Origin: Corallochytrium limacisporum
Taxonomy: Eukaryota > Opisthokonta
Assembly (NCBI GenBank): GCA_002811645.1
Contig: PDIP01000017.1
Span: forward strand, 56,666 to 120,665
Length of the DNA: 64,000 nt
Direction of reading: 5' to 3'
The notes below the pieces were generated by a model. The model saw only the letters and a program-made list of their open reading frames with translations, did not search any database and had not been told where the DNA came from. Below are positions 19,266-28,184 of this stretch, in pieces (the stretch's first letter is position 1; each line of letters begins with the position of its first letter). Both the position numbers and the translations under genes were made by a program.

Positions 19266-22200
19266 ATGAAGAAAGTATATAGAGTGTGTGGGTGTAGCAA
19301 CGCAAATAGACCCAGTCACAGAGACGGGAGAGAAACTAATCATTGCAACATGAAGGCTGTTGGGCGGAAGATGCTGCGGCGTGCCCGTACGCAACGCTAC
19401 TCAGCCTCTAGCGACGGGCAACGTGGACATTCTCGGCGCAGTTCTGATGCTGAACAGCAAGAACAAGAGGACTCAAAACAAATGCAAAGTCTACAGGTTT
19501 ACAACCTCGGTCAATTGAAGCAACTCACACTGTTGGTTCGTGACTTCTCAGCAGCATCCAAGGATCTAAGCTGTATGCTTGTACAGCGCCGGGACGAAGG
19601 TGAGGATTTCGAAGACGGAGAGGTGTCTGCAACTCTTGGTAAGATGCTTGAAGCTATCCGTCAAACAAAGCTGAACTTCAAGATGTCCTATGCCGACCAG
19701 ATTGTTGGGAAGAGCAAAAGTCTGGTTGATGAAATTCGCAGCCTGATGGCTGACGAGGATCGCCCGGTGGATGATGCTTTGAATAAGCTACAGGCTCTTG
19801 ACACAATCTACAACGGTGCCGTGTCCCGGCTGATGACAGATGACGGCAGTGTAACAGGATCTTTGGAGGATCTATTTGGCGAAGACGACGAGGACGACTT
19901 TGGACGGTACAGCAAGAGTGCCAGCAGCTTCAGCATGGACGCCCAGGGCTTTGAGAGTATGGAAAACGTTCCATTGAGCGGTGGCCAAAGCAACGGTACC
20001 ATCCAAGCCAATGCAGACGATCACCTGCCTTGGGAAGACGAAGTCGACATTATTCTTGATCGTGGCAAGGAATGGTCTGCATTCACTCGCGAGATGGTTG
20101 GTTACATTGACAAGCGTGCTGAACTGGAAAGGGCGCATGCGATCAATCTCGAGAAGCTGGCACAGTCAACATCAGCATCTCTGCTGGAAGGAGGATGGCT
20201 GAAACGCGAACGTTTCCGCGACGTGTTCCAAACCACTGTGGCTATGCATGCAGCCATGGCACGTACGCATGCAGGTTTGATCAACGCAAAAATGCAGCAG
20301 GAAATGGATGTCCTGCGACAGACAAAGGTTGATTTTGATCGTCAGCGGAAAGTGGTTGCTCAACAGTACAAAGACAGTGAACGGACATACCGGGACAGCG
20401 TTAGCGTGATGAAGAAAACGCGTGAACGGTATCGTACACTAAACGATACGTGGGAGAATGCGTTGCTGGAACGCATGAAAGAGGAAGGATCAACTTACAA
20501 ATTGAAGCTTCAAAAGCGCCAGAAGGAGGAAGAAGAAGCCAAGAACCGCGTGGACAAAAGCCGAGACGATTACGTCCAGAGTGTGACAAATTCGAATCAC
20601 TCGCAAGAGGAGTTCATCACTGCTGCCAGTGACCTAAGCGAGCAGCTGAGAGACTGGAGTCTGCAATCTGATGAGTCGCTCAAGGCAGCTATGGTTGCCT
20701 TTCTGCAGATGGAAGCCGATGCTGCCAGCACACGGAATCAGCTCATGACCAACAACCTGACGAAGGCTGAAGAACTCAACTACTCTTTGGATTTCAAGCA
20801 TCTGCTGAAGACCCATAGTTGTGGTCGTAAATTGCAATATGTTCCTCATGTCATTCACGACTACGGAGCAGACACTGCAGCACAAACGGAACAGCCCACA
20901 GCCGCCGCCAAAGAGGGCACTGCTGCTGCGTCCAAGATTCGATTGCACAAGTTCCAGAAACTATCTCGCCCTTCAAAGTGCCGTCATTGTGAAAACTTTG
21001 TGTATCTCAATGGAGTCGAGTGCTCAATATGTCGCCTAGCCTACCACAAGAAGTGTGTCAACAAATTGGATACAGAGTGTGCAGGGAAGGTGGTTGACAC
21101 TGGCAATCAGTCTCTGTCCCTGTTTGGTACCCCGCTTTCGGACAGTCCGCAAAGAAACGGTCTTCCCTTCGTCATTGATAAGTGCATCGCAGAAATCGAA
21201 GCACGAGACTTGGACGAGGAAGGCCTGTACCGCTTGGCTGGCGTTAAGTCACGAATTGAAAGGGCTTGTGCACTCATGGAAAAGCAAGGTGCCAGATGCG
21301 ATCTTGGACAAGAAAGTGATGTCCACGTTATCACCAACATGCTTAAGCTGTACATGCGGCAGCTCCCCGAACCGGTGGTACCAACCAGCATGTATGATGA
21401 CATGCTGATACTGACGAAGAAGCGGAGTGATGCCACTGTACAGGATTACCGTGACTTTTTAACTCGTCTGCCGCCGGTGCACTATGCCACCCTTAAGGCG
21501 CTCATTAAGCATCTCAATCTGGTCACAAGTCATTGTGAATCAAACAAAATGAAGGCCAGCAATCTGGGTATCGTATTCGGTCCGACCCTGCTCCGCCCTG
21601 AAAACGAGGATGATCAATTGCAACAAGTCACAGACATGCCTCATCAGAGCTTCTTTGTTGAACGGCTGATTTCAAATGCCGACGAGGTTTTCTGCAATGA
21701 TGCTGCGCCAGATGCGCTGGCAGCTGACAACGACGCAGACAGTATCGTAGACGCCGAAGCAGACAATGAAGAGCACACTGAAGAACAAACTGAAGCAGAT
21801 ACGGAAGCAGACACTGACACTCCCACTGAAACCTCCACGAAAATGGCAGATCCTGAACCTCCGAAGGAGCCAAGGATGCCTCCTGTGGAAAATCGGTCTT
21901 CCATCGAAAAGCGTGATGTTGCAAGTTTAGATGACGCTGACAGCAGCGAGCCGAGTGTGGCTGATATTATGGTCGAATTTGTCAGTTCACGAAGCAATAT
22001 GCAAGAGCTTGACGAAGACAGCGTTGTTTCTGAGCCTGTGCCATTGAAGTCCTCCAAGGGATCACAAGAAAAGCTAGAGATGATGCCTCCTCCTCCTCCT
22101 CCCATTGAGGACAATGACCCTGTTGTCCCCGAGCCCATTATGGACAAAGGACCCGCTATCCCACCTCCAATTGAGGACGATGACCCTGCTCTTCCACCTC

Positions 22201-22301
22201 CCATTGAGGACAATGATCCTGTTATCAGCGTTGGATGTGTTATGCCTCCACCACCTCCACCGCTGACCGATACAGAAGGTCGCGGAGAGTGGCGAAGATG
22301 A
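19266..22301 (+). CDS. F-BAR / C1 / RhoGAP protein (ARHGAP29-GMIP-ARHGAP45 type)
   Basis: A 1,011-residue membrane-associated GTPase-activating protein for Rho-family GTPases. Order: acidic, helical N terminus; F-BAR domain about 255-505 (WEDEVDIILDRGKEWSAFTR onward) for membrane curvature binding; C1 zinc finger about 560-606 (HKFQKLSRPSKCRHCENFVY, then CSICRLAYHKKC); RhoGAP domain about 619-810 with the arginine finger in EEGLYRLAGVKSRIE near 655 and KASNLGIVFGPTLLRP. After it come an acidic Glu/Thr repeat tract and a proline-rich tail with repeated PPPIEDNDP-type units that could bind SH3 or profilin. The ATG at 19266 or the Met at residue 29 may start it. The frame ends at 22301, but another frame continues sensibly to 22377, so the true C terminus is probably longer. 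Confidence 0.92.
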   Translation: MKKVYRVCGCSNANRPSHRDGRETNHCNMKAVGRKMLRRARTQRYSASSDGQRGHSRRSSDAEQQEQEDSKQMQSLQVYNLGQLKQLTLLVRDFSAASKDLSCMLVQRRDEGEDFEDGEVSATLGKMLEAIRQTKLNFKMSYADQIVGKSKSLVDEIRSLMADEDRPVDDALNKLQALDTIYNGAVSRLMTDDGSVTGSLEDLFGEDDEDDFGRYSKSASSFSMDAQGFESMENVPLSGGQSNGTIQANADDHLPWEDEVDIILDRGKEWSAFTREMVGYIDKRAELERAHAINLEKLAQSTSASLLEGGWLKRERFRDVFQTTVAMHAAMARTHAGLINAKMQQEMDVLRQTKVDFDRQRKVVAQQYKDSERTYRDSVSVMKKTRERYRTLNDTWENALLERMKEEGSTYKLKLQKRQKEEEEAKNRVDKSRDDYVQSVTNSNHSQEEFITAASDLSEQLRDWSLQSDESLKAAMVAFLQMEADAASTRNQLMTNNLTKAEELNYSLDFKHLLKTHSCGRKLQYVPHVIHDYGADTAAQTEQPTAAAKEGTAAASKIRLHKFQKLSRPSKCRHCENFVYLNGVECSICRLAYHKKCVNKLDTECAGKVVDTGNQSLSLFGTPLSDSPQRNGLPFVIDKCIAEIEARDLDEEGLYRLAGVKSRIERACALMEKQGARCDLGQESDVHVITNMLKLYMRQLPEPVVPTSMYDDMLILTKKRSDATVQDYRDFLTRLPPVHYATLKALIKHLNLVTSHCESNKMKASNLGIVFGPTLLRPENEDDQLQQVTDMPHQSFFVERLISNADEVFCNDAAPDALAADNDADSIVDAEADNEEHTEEQTEADTEADTDTPTETSTKMADPEPPKEPRMPPVENRSSIEKRDVASLDDADSSEPSVADIMVEFVSSRSNMQELDEDSVVSEPVPLKSSKGSQEKLEMMPPPPPPIEDNDPVVPEPIMDKGPAIPPPIEDDDPALPPPIEDNDPVISVGCVMPPPPPPLTDTEGRGEWRR
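22100..22255 (+). repeat. In-frame proline-rich coding repeats
   Basis: Three to four imperfect copies of a 39-45-base unit coding PPPIEDNDPxxP-like segments, inside the RhoGAP gene. Near-identical DNA between copies suggests recent slippage or unequal exchange. Confidence 0.7.
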
Positions 22302-22521
22302 GGATGCAGTGGTAGCCGCATTCGCCGAAGCAATGGATCTGCATTCAGTCGAGAACTTGGCAAGTGAGCAGGTCTGAAGGGGGATGCAAACTATTGAAAA
22401 AATGTTAACCATGTAAGCTTACCATAAATATGTGCGTATCATGTGTATGATGTTAATTAGAAGTTGACGAAATTCTACAGTTTGGAGGGAAGATGTCTAT
22501 CACAGCAGCCTGCGCTCTTTC

Positions 22522-23502
22522 CTATGCCGGAGTCTCCATAGCATCGCTCATTGTCGACCGAAGGCGCTCAAAACTCGCAAAGAAGATGCTACACACGCAG
22601 AACCACCAGCCCGCGCGTGGCATGGCACCTACAAACAGCCCTGCCGGTCCTTCTTCCATCAGTACCTGCTTCAAGACCGCGACCGTACCCAGGTTCTTGC
22701 CGGTTGCTGTCATAATCCGTGTCTTAACCACGTCGAAGGGAGTGGTGGACCATCCCGCAAGGGCACCACTGAACCCGCCCCACAAAACAGTTTCCCCGTC
22801 GCTCCACGGCTTGTCCGGGTGGTCGTTTCGCCGACTGTCCGCAGTAGAAATACGAATCTTCCAAACTTTAAACTGCTCATAGCTCACAAAGAGCACTGCC
22901 ATGAACGGTAAATCACGCAAAGCTGTGGACCAGTAGCCCCTGAAGAATCCCTTAAATCCATCGTCCCTGAGGATGGACCTAACGGCCTCTCCACTGCTGT
23001 TGTACATACCTGTCTGCAAACGCTGGACCAGAATCTCGCGTGGCACCTTCACAACGGAGCTGGCAATGTCACCCATACATGCAGCCAGAGCATTGCGCAA
23101 CAGCGGGTTGCCAATGTAAGGCCCCAGGTGATCTCTGGCTTCGTTGTAGCATCCGAGACGCAGACCTCCCTGGGGTGCAGCACCAAGTACGCTGACCATA
23201 AAACCGCGACTCAGCAGAGCAGTACCGCTTTCGCGGATGGCATGTGCCATGTGCTTGCTAAATGACCCGCTGACTGTCTTGGTTGCAACTGCCTGCATCC
23301 GGGTCTTGATTGTGTCCACTGGATGCATGATTGCAAAACTCAGGGGCAAAGCAATAGCGCCTGCAACAAAATTGTAACGGAACTTATAACTGTCTGGTGG
23401 TTTGTTGACTGTGGTGGCTGTGGCTGTGGCTGTGGCAGTTGACCCACTGCCCGCAGCTGTCCGCTGCTGCATTGATTCCTTCGTGGCCATAGTAGTAGCC
23501 AT
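22522..23502 (-). CDS. Mitochondrial carrier family protein (SLC25), SAM-carrier-like
   Basis: A 326-residue inner-membrane carrier with the three-fold repeat and its signature motifs: HPVDTIKTRMQ in repeat 1, VPREILVQRLQTG in repeat 2 and TPFDVVKTRIMTATGKNLG in repeat 3. Repeat 2 lacks the usual Pro-x-Asp and has Pro-Arg-Glu, as in some S-adenosylmethionine carriers (SLC25A26/Pet8), and repeat 3 also looks SAM-carrier-like. Mitoferrin-like carriers are an alternative, so the substrate is unproven. The N-terminal 45 residues are Ala/Thr-rich with an ATATATAT-type run from a short repeat. The ATG at 23502 is the first in frame. It converges with the RhoGAP gene. Confidence 0.88.
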   Translation of the reverse strand: MATTMATKESMQQRTAAGSGSTATATATATTVNKPPDSYKFRYNFVAGAIALPLSFAIMHPVDTIKTRMQAVATKTVSGSFSKHMAHAIRESGTALLSRGFMVSVLGAAPQGGLRLGCYNEARDHLGPYIGNPLLRNALAACMGDIASSVVKVPREILVQRLQTGMYNSSGEAVRSILRDDGFKGFFRGYWSTALRDLPFMAVLFVSYEQFKVWKIRISTADSRRNDHPDKPWSDGETVLWGGFSGALAGWSTTPFDVVKTRIMTATGKNLGTVAVLKQVLMEEGPAGLFVGAMPRAGWWFCVCSIFFASFERLRSTMSDAMETPA

Positions 23503-24085
23503 CAAGAGTATCCTTTGATCTATAACTCTGGTCGACAAATTCTCTGCCGGAGTGGAATTAGGCGCCTAGTTCATTACTCAAGTCAGCACATAACCTTTGT
23601 AATCTACACCCTGCTTTTGCTGCGATCCTGTCCGCTCTGGCGAGAACTTGCTCAAGACACAAATTTCTCTTTTCTACACGTGGAGAGTATGTGTCTTTAC
23701 TGCTGCACAGAGCAAATCCTTCGGAGTCTCAAATCACTTGGCCCTCAACAAATACCTCAGCTGCGAGCGAGGTTCTAGCGGTCTTCTTTCCATTGCCTTG
23801 CCCTTCAGAAGGACTTCCAAACAATTTGCTCCAGGTGGCGGACTGCATTCCGGTTCCCAGAGCCAGTCACAACCGTGTCCGCCGATCCGAAACCGCCCGT
23901 GGTGTCAGCCAAAGCGCAAGGAACGCACCATGCACCCCACCACCTCCCCCACCATCTACCACCACCAGCCGCCAGTAATCGGGTCCCGAGCGTTAGCAAA
24001 CTTCCCCCTTCGCCGGCTATGGTCAATGTCACCGCGGTCCCTCTACTTTCTTCCCCCCCCCCCCCCCCTCCCTACGGAACCAAGT

Positions 24086-25043
24086 NNNNNNNNNNNNNNN
24101 NNNNNNNNNNNNNNNNNNNNNNNNNNNNNNNNNNNNNNNNNNNNNNNNNNNNNNNNNNNNNNNNNNNNNNNNNNNNNNNNNNNNNNNNNNNNNNNNNNNN
24201 NNNNNNNNNNNNNNNNNNNNNNNNNNNNNNNNNNNNNNNNNNNNNNNNNNNNNNNNNNNNNNNNNNNNNNNNNNNNNNNNNNNNNNNNNNNNNNNNNNNN
24301 NNNNNNNNNNNNNNNNNNNNNNNNNNNNNNNNNNNNNNNNNNNNNNNNNNNNNNNNNNNNNNNNNNNNNNNNNNNNNNNNNNNNNNNNNNNNNNNNNNNN
24401 NNNNNNNNNNNNNNNNNNNNNNNNNNNNNNNNNNNNNNNNNNNNNNNNNNNNNNNNNNNNNNNNNNNNNNNNNNNNNNNNNNNNNNNNNNNNNNNNNNNN
24501 NNNNNNNNNNNNNNNNNNNNNNNNNNNNNNNNNNNNNNNNNNNNNNNNNNNNNNNNNNNNNNNNNNNNNNNNNNNNNNNNNNNNNNNNNNNNNNNNNNNN
24601 NNNNNNNNNNNNNNNNNNNNNNNNNNNNNNNNNNNNNNNNNNNNNNNNNNNNNNNNNNNNNNNNNNNNNNNNNNNNNNNNNNNNNNNNNNNNNNNNNNNN
24701 NNNNNNNNNNNNNNNNNNNNNNNNNNNNNNNNNNNNNNNNNNNNNNNNNNNNNNNNNNNNNNNNNNNNNNNNNNNNNNNNNNNNNNNNNNNNNNNNNNNN
24801 NNNNNNNNNNNNNNNNNNNNNNNNNNNNNNNNNNNNNNNNNNNNNNNNNNNNNNNNNNNNNNNNNNNNNNNNNNNNNNNNNNNNNNNNNNNNNNNNNNNN
24901 NNNNNNNNNNNNNNNNNNNNNNNNNNNNNNNNNNNNNNNNNNNNNNNNNNNNNNNNNNNNNNNNNNNNNNNNNNNNNNNNNNNNNNNNNNNNNNNNNNNN
25001 NNNNNNNNNNNNNNNNNNNNNNNNNNNNNNNNNNNNNNNNNNN
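24086..25043. other. Assembly gap (958 N)
   Basis: A run of N between a poly-C tract and a GA-rich tract. Its true length and content are unknown, and a gene could be missing here. Confidence 1.
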
Positions 25044-25077
25044 GAGAGAAAAAAGAGGGAGGCAACGGAAAAAGGGG

Positions 25078-25082
<5 letters not shown>

Positions 25083-25108
<26 letters not shown>
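25083..25108. repeat. (GA)n microsatellite
   Basis: Uninterrupted GA dinucleotide repeat just after the gap, followed by GAGT units. Confidence 0.95.
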
Positions 25109-25418
25109 TGAGTGAGAACGTTGTGTCCGTGGAGTAGTTTGAGAGTTGTGTGTGCTGCATACTTTAATGAGGAACTTGCTCCGAAACGGGACGAAGGGTG
25201 AGTGATCTTTGCGATCTGAGTGGAGGGCCGGGCTGCGAAGCGGAAGGGGGAGGGGGGGAGAGGGAATGTCATTCAAAGTGTATGGAAGCAAAGAATGTGA
25301 GATTGGAAATCAAATTTGATTCCCGCTCCGTATATTCAAATGACGAATCAATAGGAGGGCCACGGCTCTAGGTACGATACGATATGAGAGGCACCACTAT
25401 CACTGCTCAAAGAGATGC

Positions 25419-26972
25419 TCACAGTTCCGCAACATAGTTGCCACTGTCAGGCACCATCCACCTCATGATGCCTGTAGAATAGGTATCGTTTTCATCAAAG
25501 GTACCCAGGACACGCCAGTAGCACATATCGCAACCGCATCGCATGTCAATGTGATTGATGACGCAGGGGACTGAGCATGCTTGCACCTCAATCCATATTT
25601 GTGTGCGTGGTGGCTCGTACTGCCCATCCTCAGCCGCCACAATGTGAGACGTGCGTACAGATACAGGAGAATAGATGACATACCGACCACTTTTTCCCGC
25701 TGGATAGAAATTCTGGCAAACATCACAACAGAATGCTGGAATCATGTTTTTGGTTAACTCGTCAAGGTCAATGTCAATGGGCTCCTGAGTTCCATTCTTA
25801 CATTTGCCCAGTTGCAAGCTCATCAACGACCCTAGGCACAAGGATAATAATGACGGCATTGGCCGGCGCCATGAGGTTACTAGTCTGCGATGCTCTGCTA
25901 CAAAGGCCTCTGTAGAGATCCGGCGTCGTCCACGACGATGCTTCGGTTCGCTCCTCTGGGGAAAGGCAAAGCGCTGCAGAGATCTCAACCCCATGAAATG
26001 CACTGGCAGTTCCTGTAGCTCGTGATTGAATCTCAGATCAATGTACTCGATGCGTGGGCAGAGAAAGAAGCCATTAAGTGGTATAGAGCGAATATCGTTT
26101 TCGCTCAAATCCACTGCAGTCACCATTGGCCACTCAATTTCCTTCAGCTGATCTGCGGAGAGCTTTGCCGGCTTCAGCATTTCTGCATACATGTCTCGTA
26201 CCATTCTGATGAGGACGCTTGGTTGACACATGTGGGTCGGCCAGTCCTTCAGCCCGAGTCCATTCAGCCGCAAGATGTTGCTTCCTCGTATCAAGGTCGC
26301 TTCGCATCGGTCAATCGCCTGGATATGTGGATTTCGCAGCAAATTTCTCCCGCAGATCTTCGTATTCGATTCCAAATGTTCATCTAGTGATGTACATGGC
26401 ACTGATGAGTCATGTGAACGCGCTTTACCCTTGTCAGTCGAGCTTACGGACTGCTGCCGTTGTCTCAGCTGCTCCAAGTCTTTCAGTATAGCAGTGTCGT
26501 ACTGTGGACTGATTTTGGCATAGTACGACCGAATGATATCTGATAGTTCCTCTGACCCTGTGTCTCGAAGTTCTCGTGCCAAAACAATTAATGCTTTCGC
26601 TTGATCGGCCGCCAGTTGCCGTCTTGCAGTTCGATCATTGGCTCCAGGGGTTGCGTAGAGCAGGCTACGCACATCGTGCAAAAAGCGCTCGAATGCACAG
26701 GCAACAAACGGCCGGTCTCTTCCACTCTTTGATTTGTATTCTTTAGTGGCAAATCTTAACTCTCTGAGGCATGCCATCCAATCGCCATCTATTCCACTGG
26801 CCCGGCTGACCTCACATGCCTTCAAGAATTTATCGAATGCACGACCACCTGGTGTGATGCGTTCCGGTGGCAGCATTGATGGGAGGTGGATTTCTTCATC
26901 TTCGCTTTCGCTACTGGTAGTATCCCATGCTGTAGCCGCGGCAGCGGCGAAAAAACGACCGAAGCGACCCAT
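25419..26972 (-). CDS. Leucine-rich-repeat protein with cysteine-rich C terminus
   Basis: A 517-residue protein of unknown role. Residues 1-200 are helical with an acidic patch (SSESEDEEIHLP). Residues about 225-345 form a short leucine-rich-repeat array (NILRLNGLGLKDWP, VTAVDLSENDIRSIPLNG, IEYIDLRFNHELQELP, LRSLQRFAFP). After a PSLLSLCLGSLM segment the tail has CCDVCQNFYP and later cysteine clusters (ACSVPC, CGCDMC), probably a zinc-binding module. The LRR plus PSL-helix plus CxxC tail recalls LRRC28/LRRC58-like proteins, which are putative substrate adaptors, but identity is low. The start is the first ATG. It is divergent with the DMAC2L-like gene. Confidence 0.75.
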   Translation of the reverse strand: MGRFGRFFAAAAATAWDTTSSESEDEEIHLPSMLPPERITPGGRAFDKFLKACEVSRASGIDGDWMACLRELRFATKEYKSKSGRDRPFVACAFERFLHDVRSLLYATPGANDRTARRQLAADQAKALIVLARELRDTGSEELSDIIRSYYAKISPQYDTAILKDLEQLRQRQQSVSSTDKGKARSHDSSVPCTSLDEHLESNTKICGRNLLRNPHIQAIDRCEATLIRGSNILRLNGLGLKDWPTHMCQPSVLIRMVRDMYAEMLKPAKLSADQLKEIEWPMVTAVDLSENDIRSIPLNGFFLCPRIEYIDLRFNHELQELPVHFMGLRSLQRFAFPQRSEPKHRRGRRRISTEAFVAEHRRLVTSWRRPMPSLLSLCLGSLMSLQLGKCKNGTQEPIDIDLDELTKNMIPAFCCDVCQNFYPAGKSGRYVIYSPVSVRTSHIVAAEDGQYEPPRTQIWIEVQACSVPCVINHIDMRCGCDMCYWRVLGTFDENDTYSTGIMRWMVPDSGNYVAEL

Positions 26973-27563
26973 TCTGGCTTCCTCGGGCCCTCTCCTCCGC
27001 TATGGCTTTCCGTTGCCTATCACTTGCATGTCTGGATCATATTGCCTTAGCCATACCGTATTCTTGCCAGGACTCTATGTCCATGGTCTGCGCCACATGA
27101 CCGAACCATAGTTTCACCGTTCATCCACTCAAGTAGCCCTGCAGGTATCTGTTAGTGTTCAGAGTGAGGCTAGCGAATGGTGACGGCTCCTCTCGCAGCG
27201 ACTGCCTGTGCGCCGACGTTGCAGTGCAAGTGGTACCCCGCCGGCCGGCCCGAGGGGGCGGGTCTCTGAACATCGGCGGCCTGCTCACTCAGGTCAAAAA
27301 GTGCAGTCGGCGACTTTCTCTAACGACCGAATCCAAACCTTTTCCCAAAACTCCCCCGCCCCCCGGGGGGGGGGGGGCCTCAGCCGTTAGTGAAAGTTGT
27401 GTCTTTTTTGTAGCTCGTAATTGCGCCGCCAGGCATCTACGCCACTGTTTGTGTTTAAGCTACTTCGCGATGGAGTGCTATGCTGCGCACTGCGCACGGT
27501 AATAAAATCATCAGTCATAGACTAACCATTGTATACTCAGCGTCTGTAGCAGGATTGTCAGTC
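26973..27563. other. Divergent promoter region between LRR and DMAC2L-like genes
   Basis: About 590 bases with strong C-to-G runs (27355-27380: C-run then a G-run of over ten). No other gene is supported. Confidence 0.5.
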
Positions 27564-28148
27564 ATGTCGACATCACTCTTGGCCCGGATGCCGGCACGCA
27601 TCTTCCAGTCTGGAGCTGTGGTGCACAGGACAGGGGCACTGCGACGCCCTTGTCCCGTGGCACAACGCAGCGTGTACATGTGGATTGAGTATATATTCAA
27701 TAGAGTAGACTACGCACGCATTAAAGAGGTGGGTCCAGACCGGGCCTGCCTGGAGTACATTCTGCGGCAGGAGGGGAGATTCAAAGTCAGAGGACACCCG
27801 AACTGGATCGACCACGAAAGGGATGTACCTGTGGGTAAGGTTACATTGACAGACGTTGATATGTCTGGAAGGAATTGTACATCGAACGGGGTCCGTTACT
27901 TCCATGGCTGCGACGAACTTGCAAACATTAGCTTCCGTCGCTGCCCATATTTTGACGATGCAGCCGTGAAGAACATTAGCGATGTGTACGCACTGAGGAC
28001 CCTGGACATGGGCGAGTGCCCCCTGATCACCAAGGTATGCCTTGAGCACTTAGAGAAGATGCAGTGGGTCGAAAGGATTAATCTGGATGGGACGAAAATT
28101 ACAGCCGAGGACTTGAGCCGTGATCTATCCCAAAGAATACAATTGTAA
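27564..28148 (+). CDS. ATP synthase factor B / DMAC2L-like mitochondrial protein
   Basis: A 194-residue protein. Residues 1-35 (MSTSLLARMPARIFQSGAVV onward) form a basic mitochondrial presequence. The body matches ATP5S/DMAC2L: WIEYIFNRVDYARIKEVGPDRACLEYILR, then NWIDHERD, then degenerate leucine-rich repeats (LANISFRRCPYFDDAAVKNI, TLDMGECPLITKVCLEHL). Human DMAC2L, or ATP synthase subunit s, is a matrix-side protein linked to ATP synthase coupling; the related DMAC2 acts in assembly of the complex I membrane arm. An in-frame ATG at 27480 exists, but the one at 27564 gives a better presequence. The stop lies only 36 bases from the MED23 stop on the other strand. Confidence 0.85.
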   Translation: MSTSLLARMPARIFQSGAVVHRTGALRRPCPVAQRSVYMWIEYIFNRVDYARIKEVGPDRACLEYILRQEGRFKVRGHPNWIDHERDVPVGKVTLTDVDMSGRNCTSNGVRYFHGCDELANISFRRCPYFDDAAVKNISDVYALRTLDMGECPLITKVCLEHLEKMQWVERINLDGTKITAEDLSRDLSQRIQL

Positions 28149-28184
28149 GTAAAGCATCACTATATTTCTGTAATATATCAGTCG

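Larger units (their letters stand above)
23503..25418. other. Intergenic region with assembly gap and low-complexity flanks
   Basis: Holds 23503-24085 (no recognisable gene, ending in a C-run of about 13 and CT-rich DNA), the gap, and 25044-25418. The last part starts with GA-rich DNA and a (GA)n run at 25083-25108. Nothing coding is supported. Promoters of the carrier gene lie at its left end. Confidence 0.5.

Noticed and set aside
24086-25043. Long open frames spanning the N run
   Set aside because: They are produced only by unknown bases being read as open codons.
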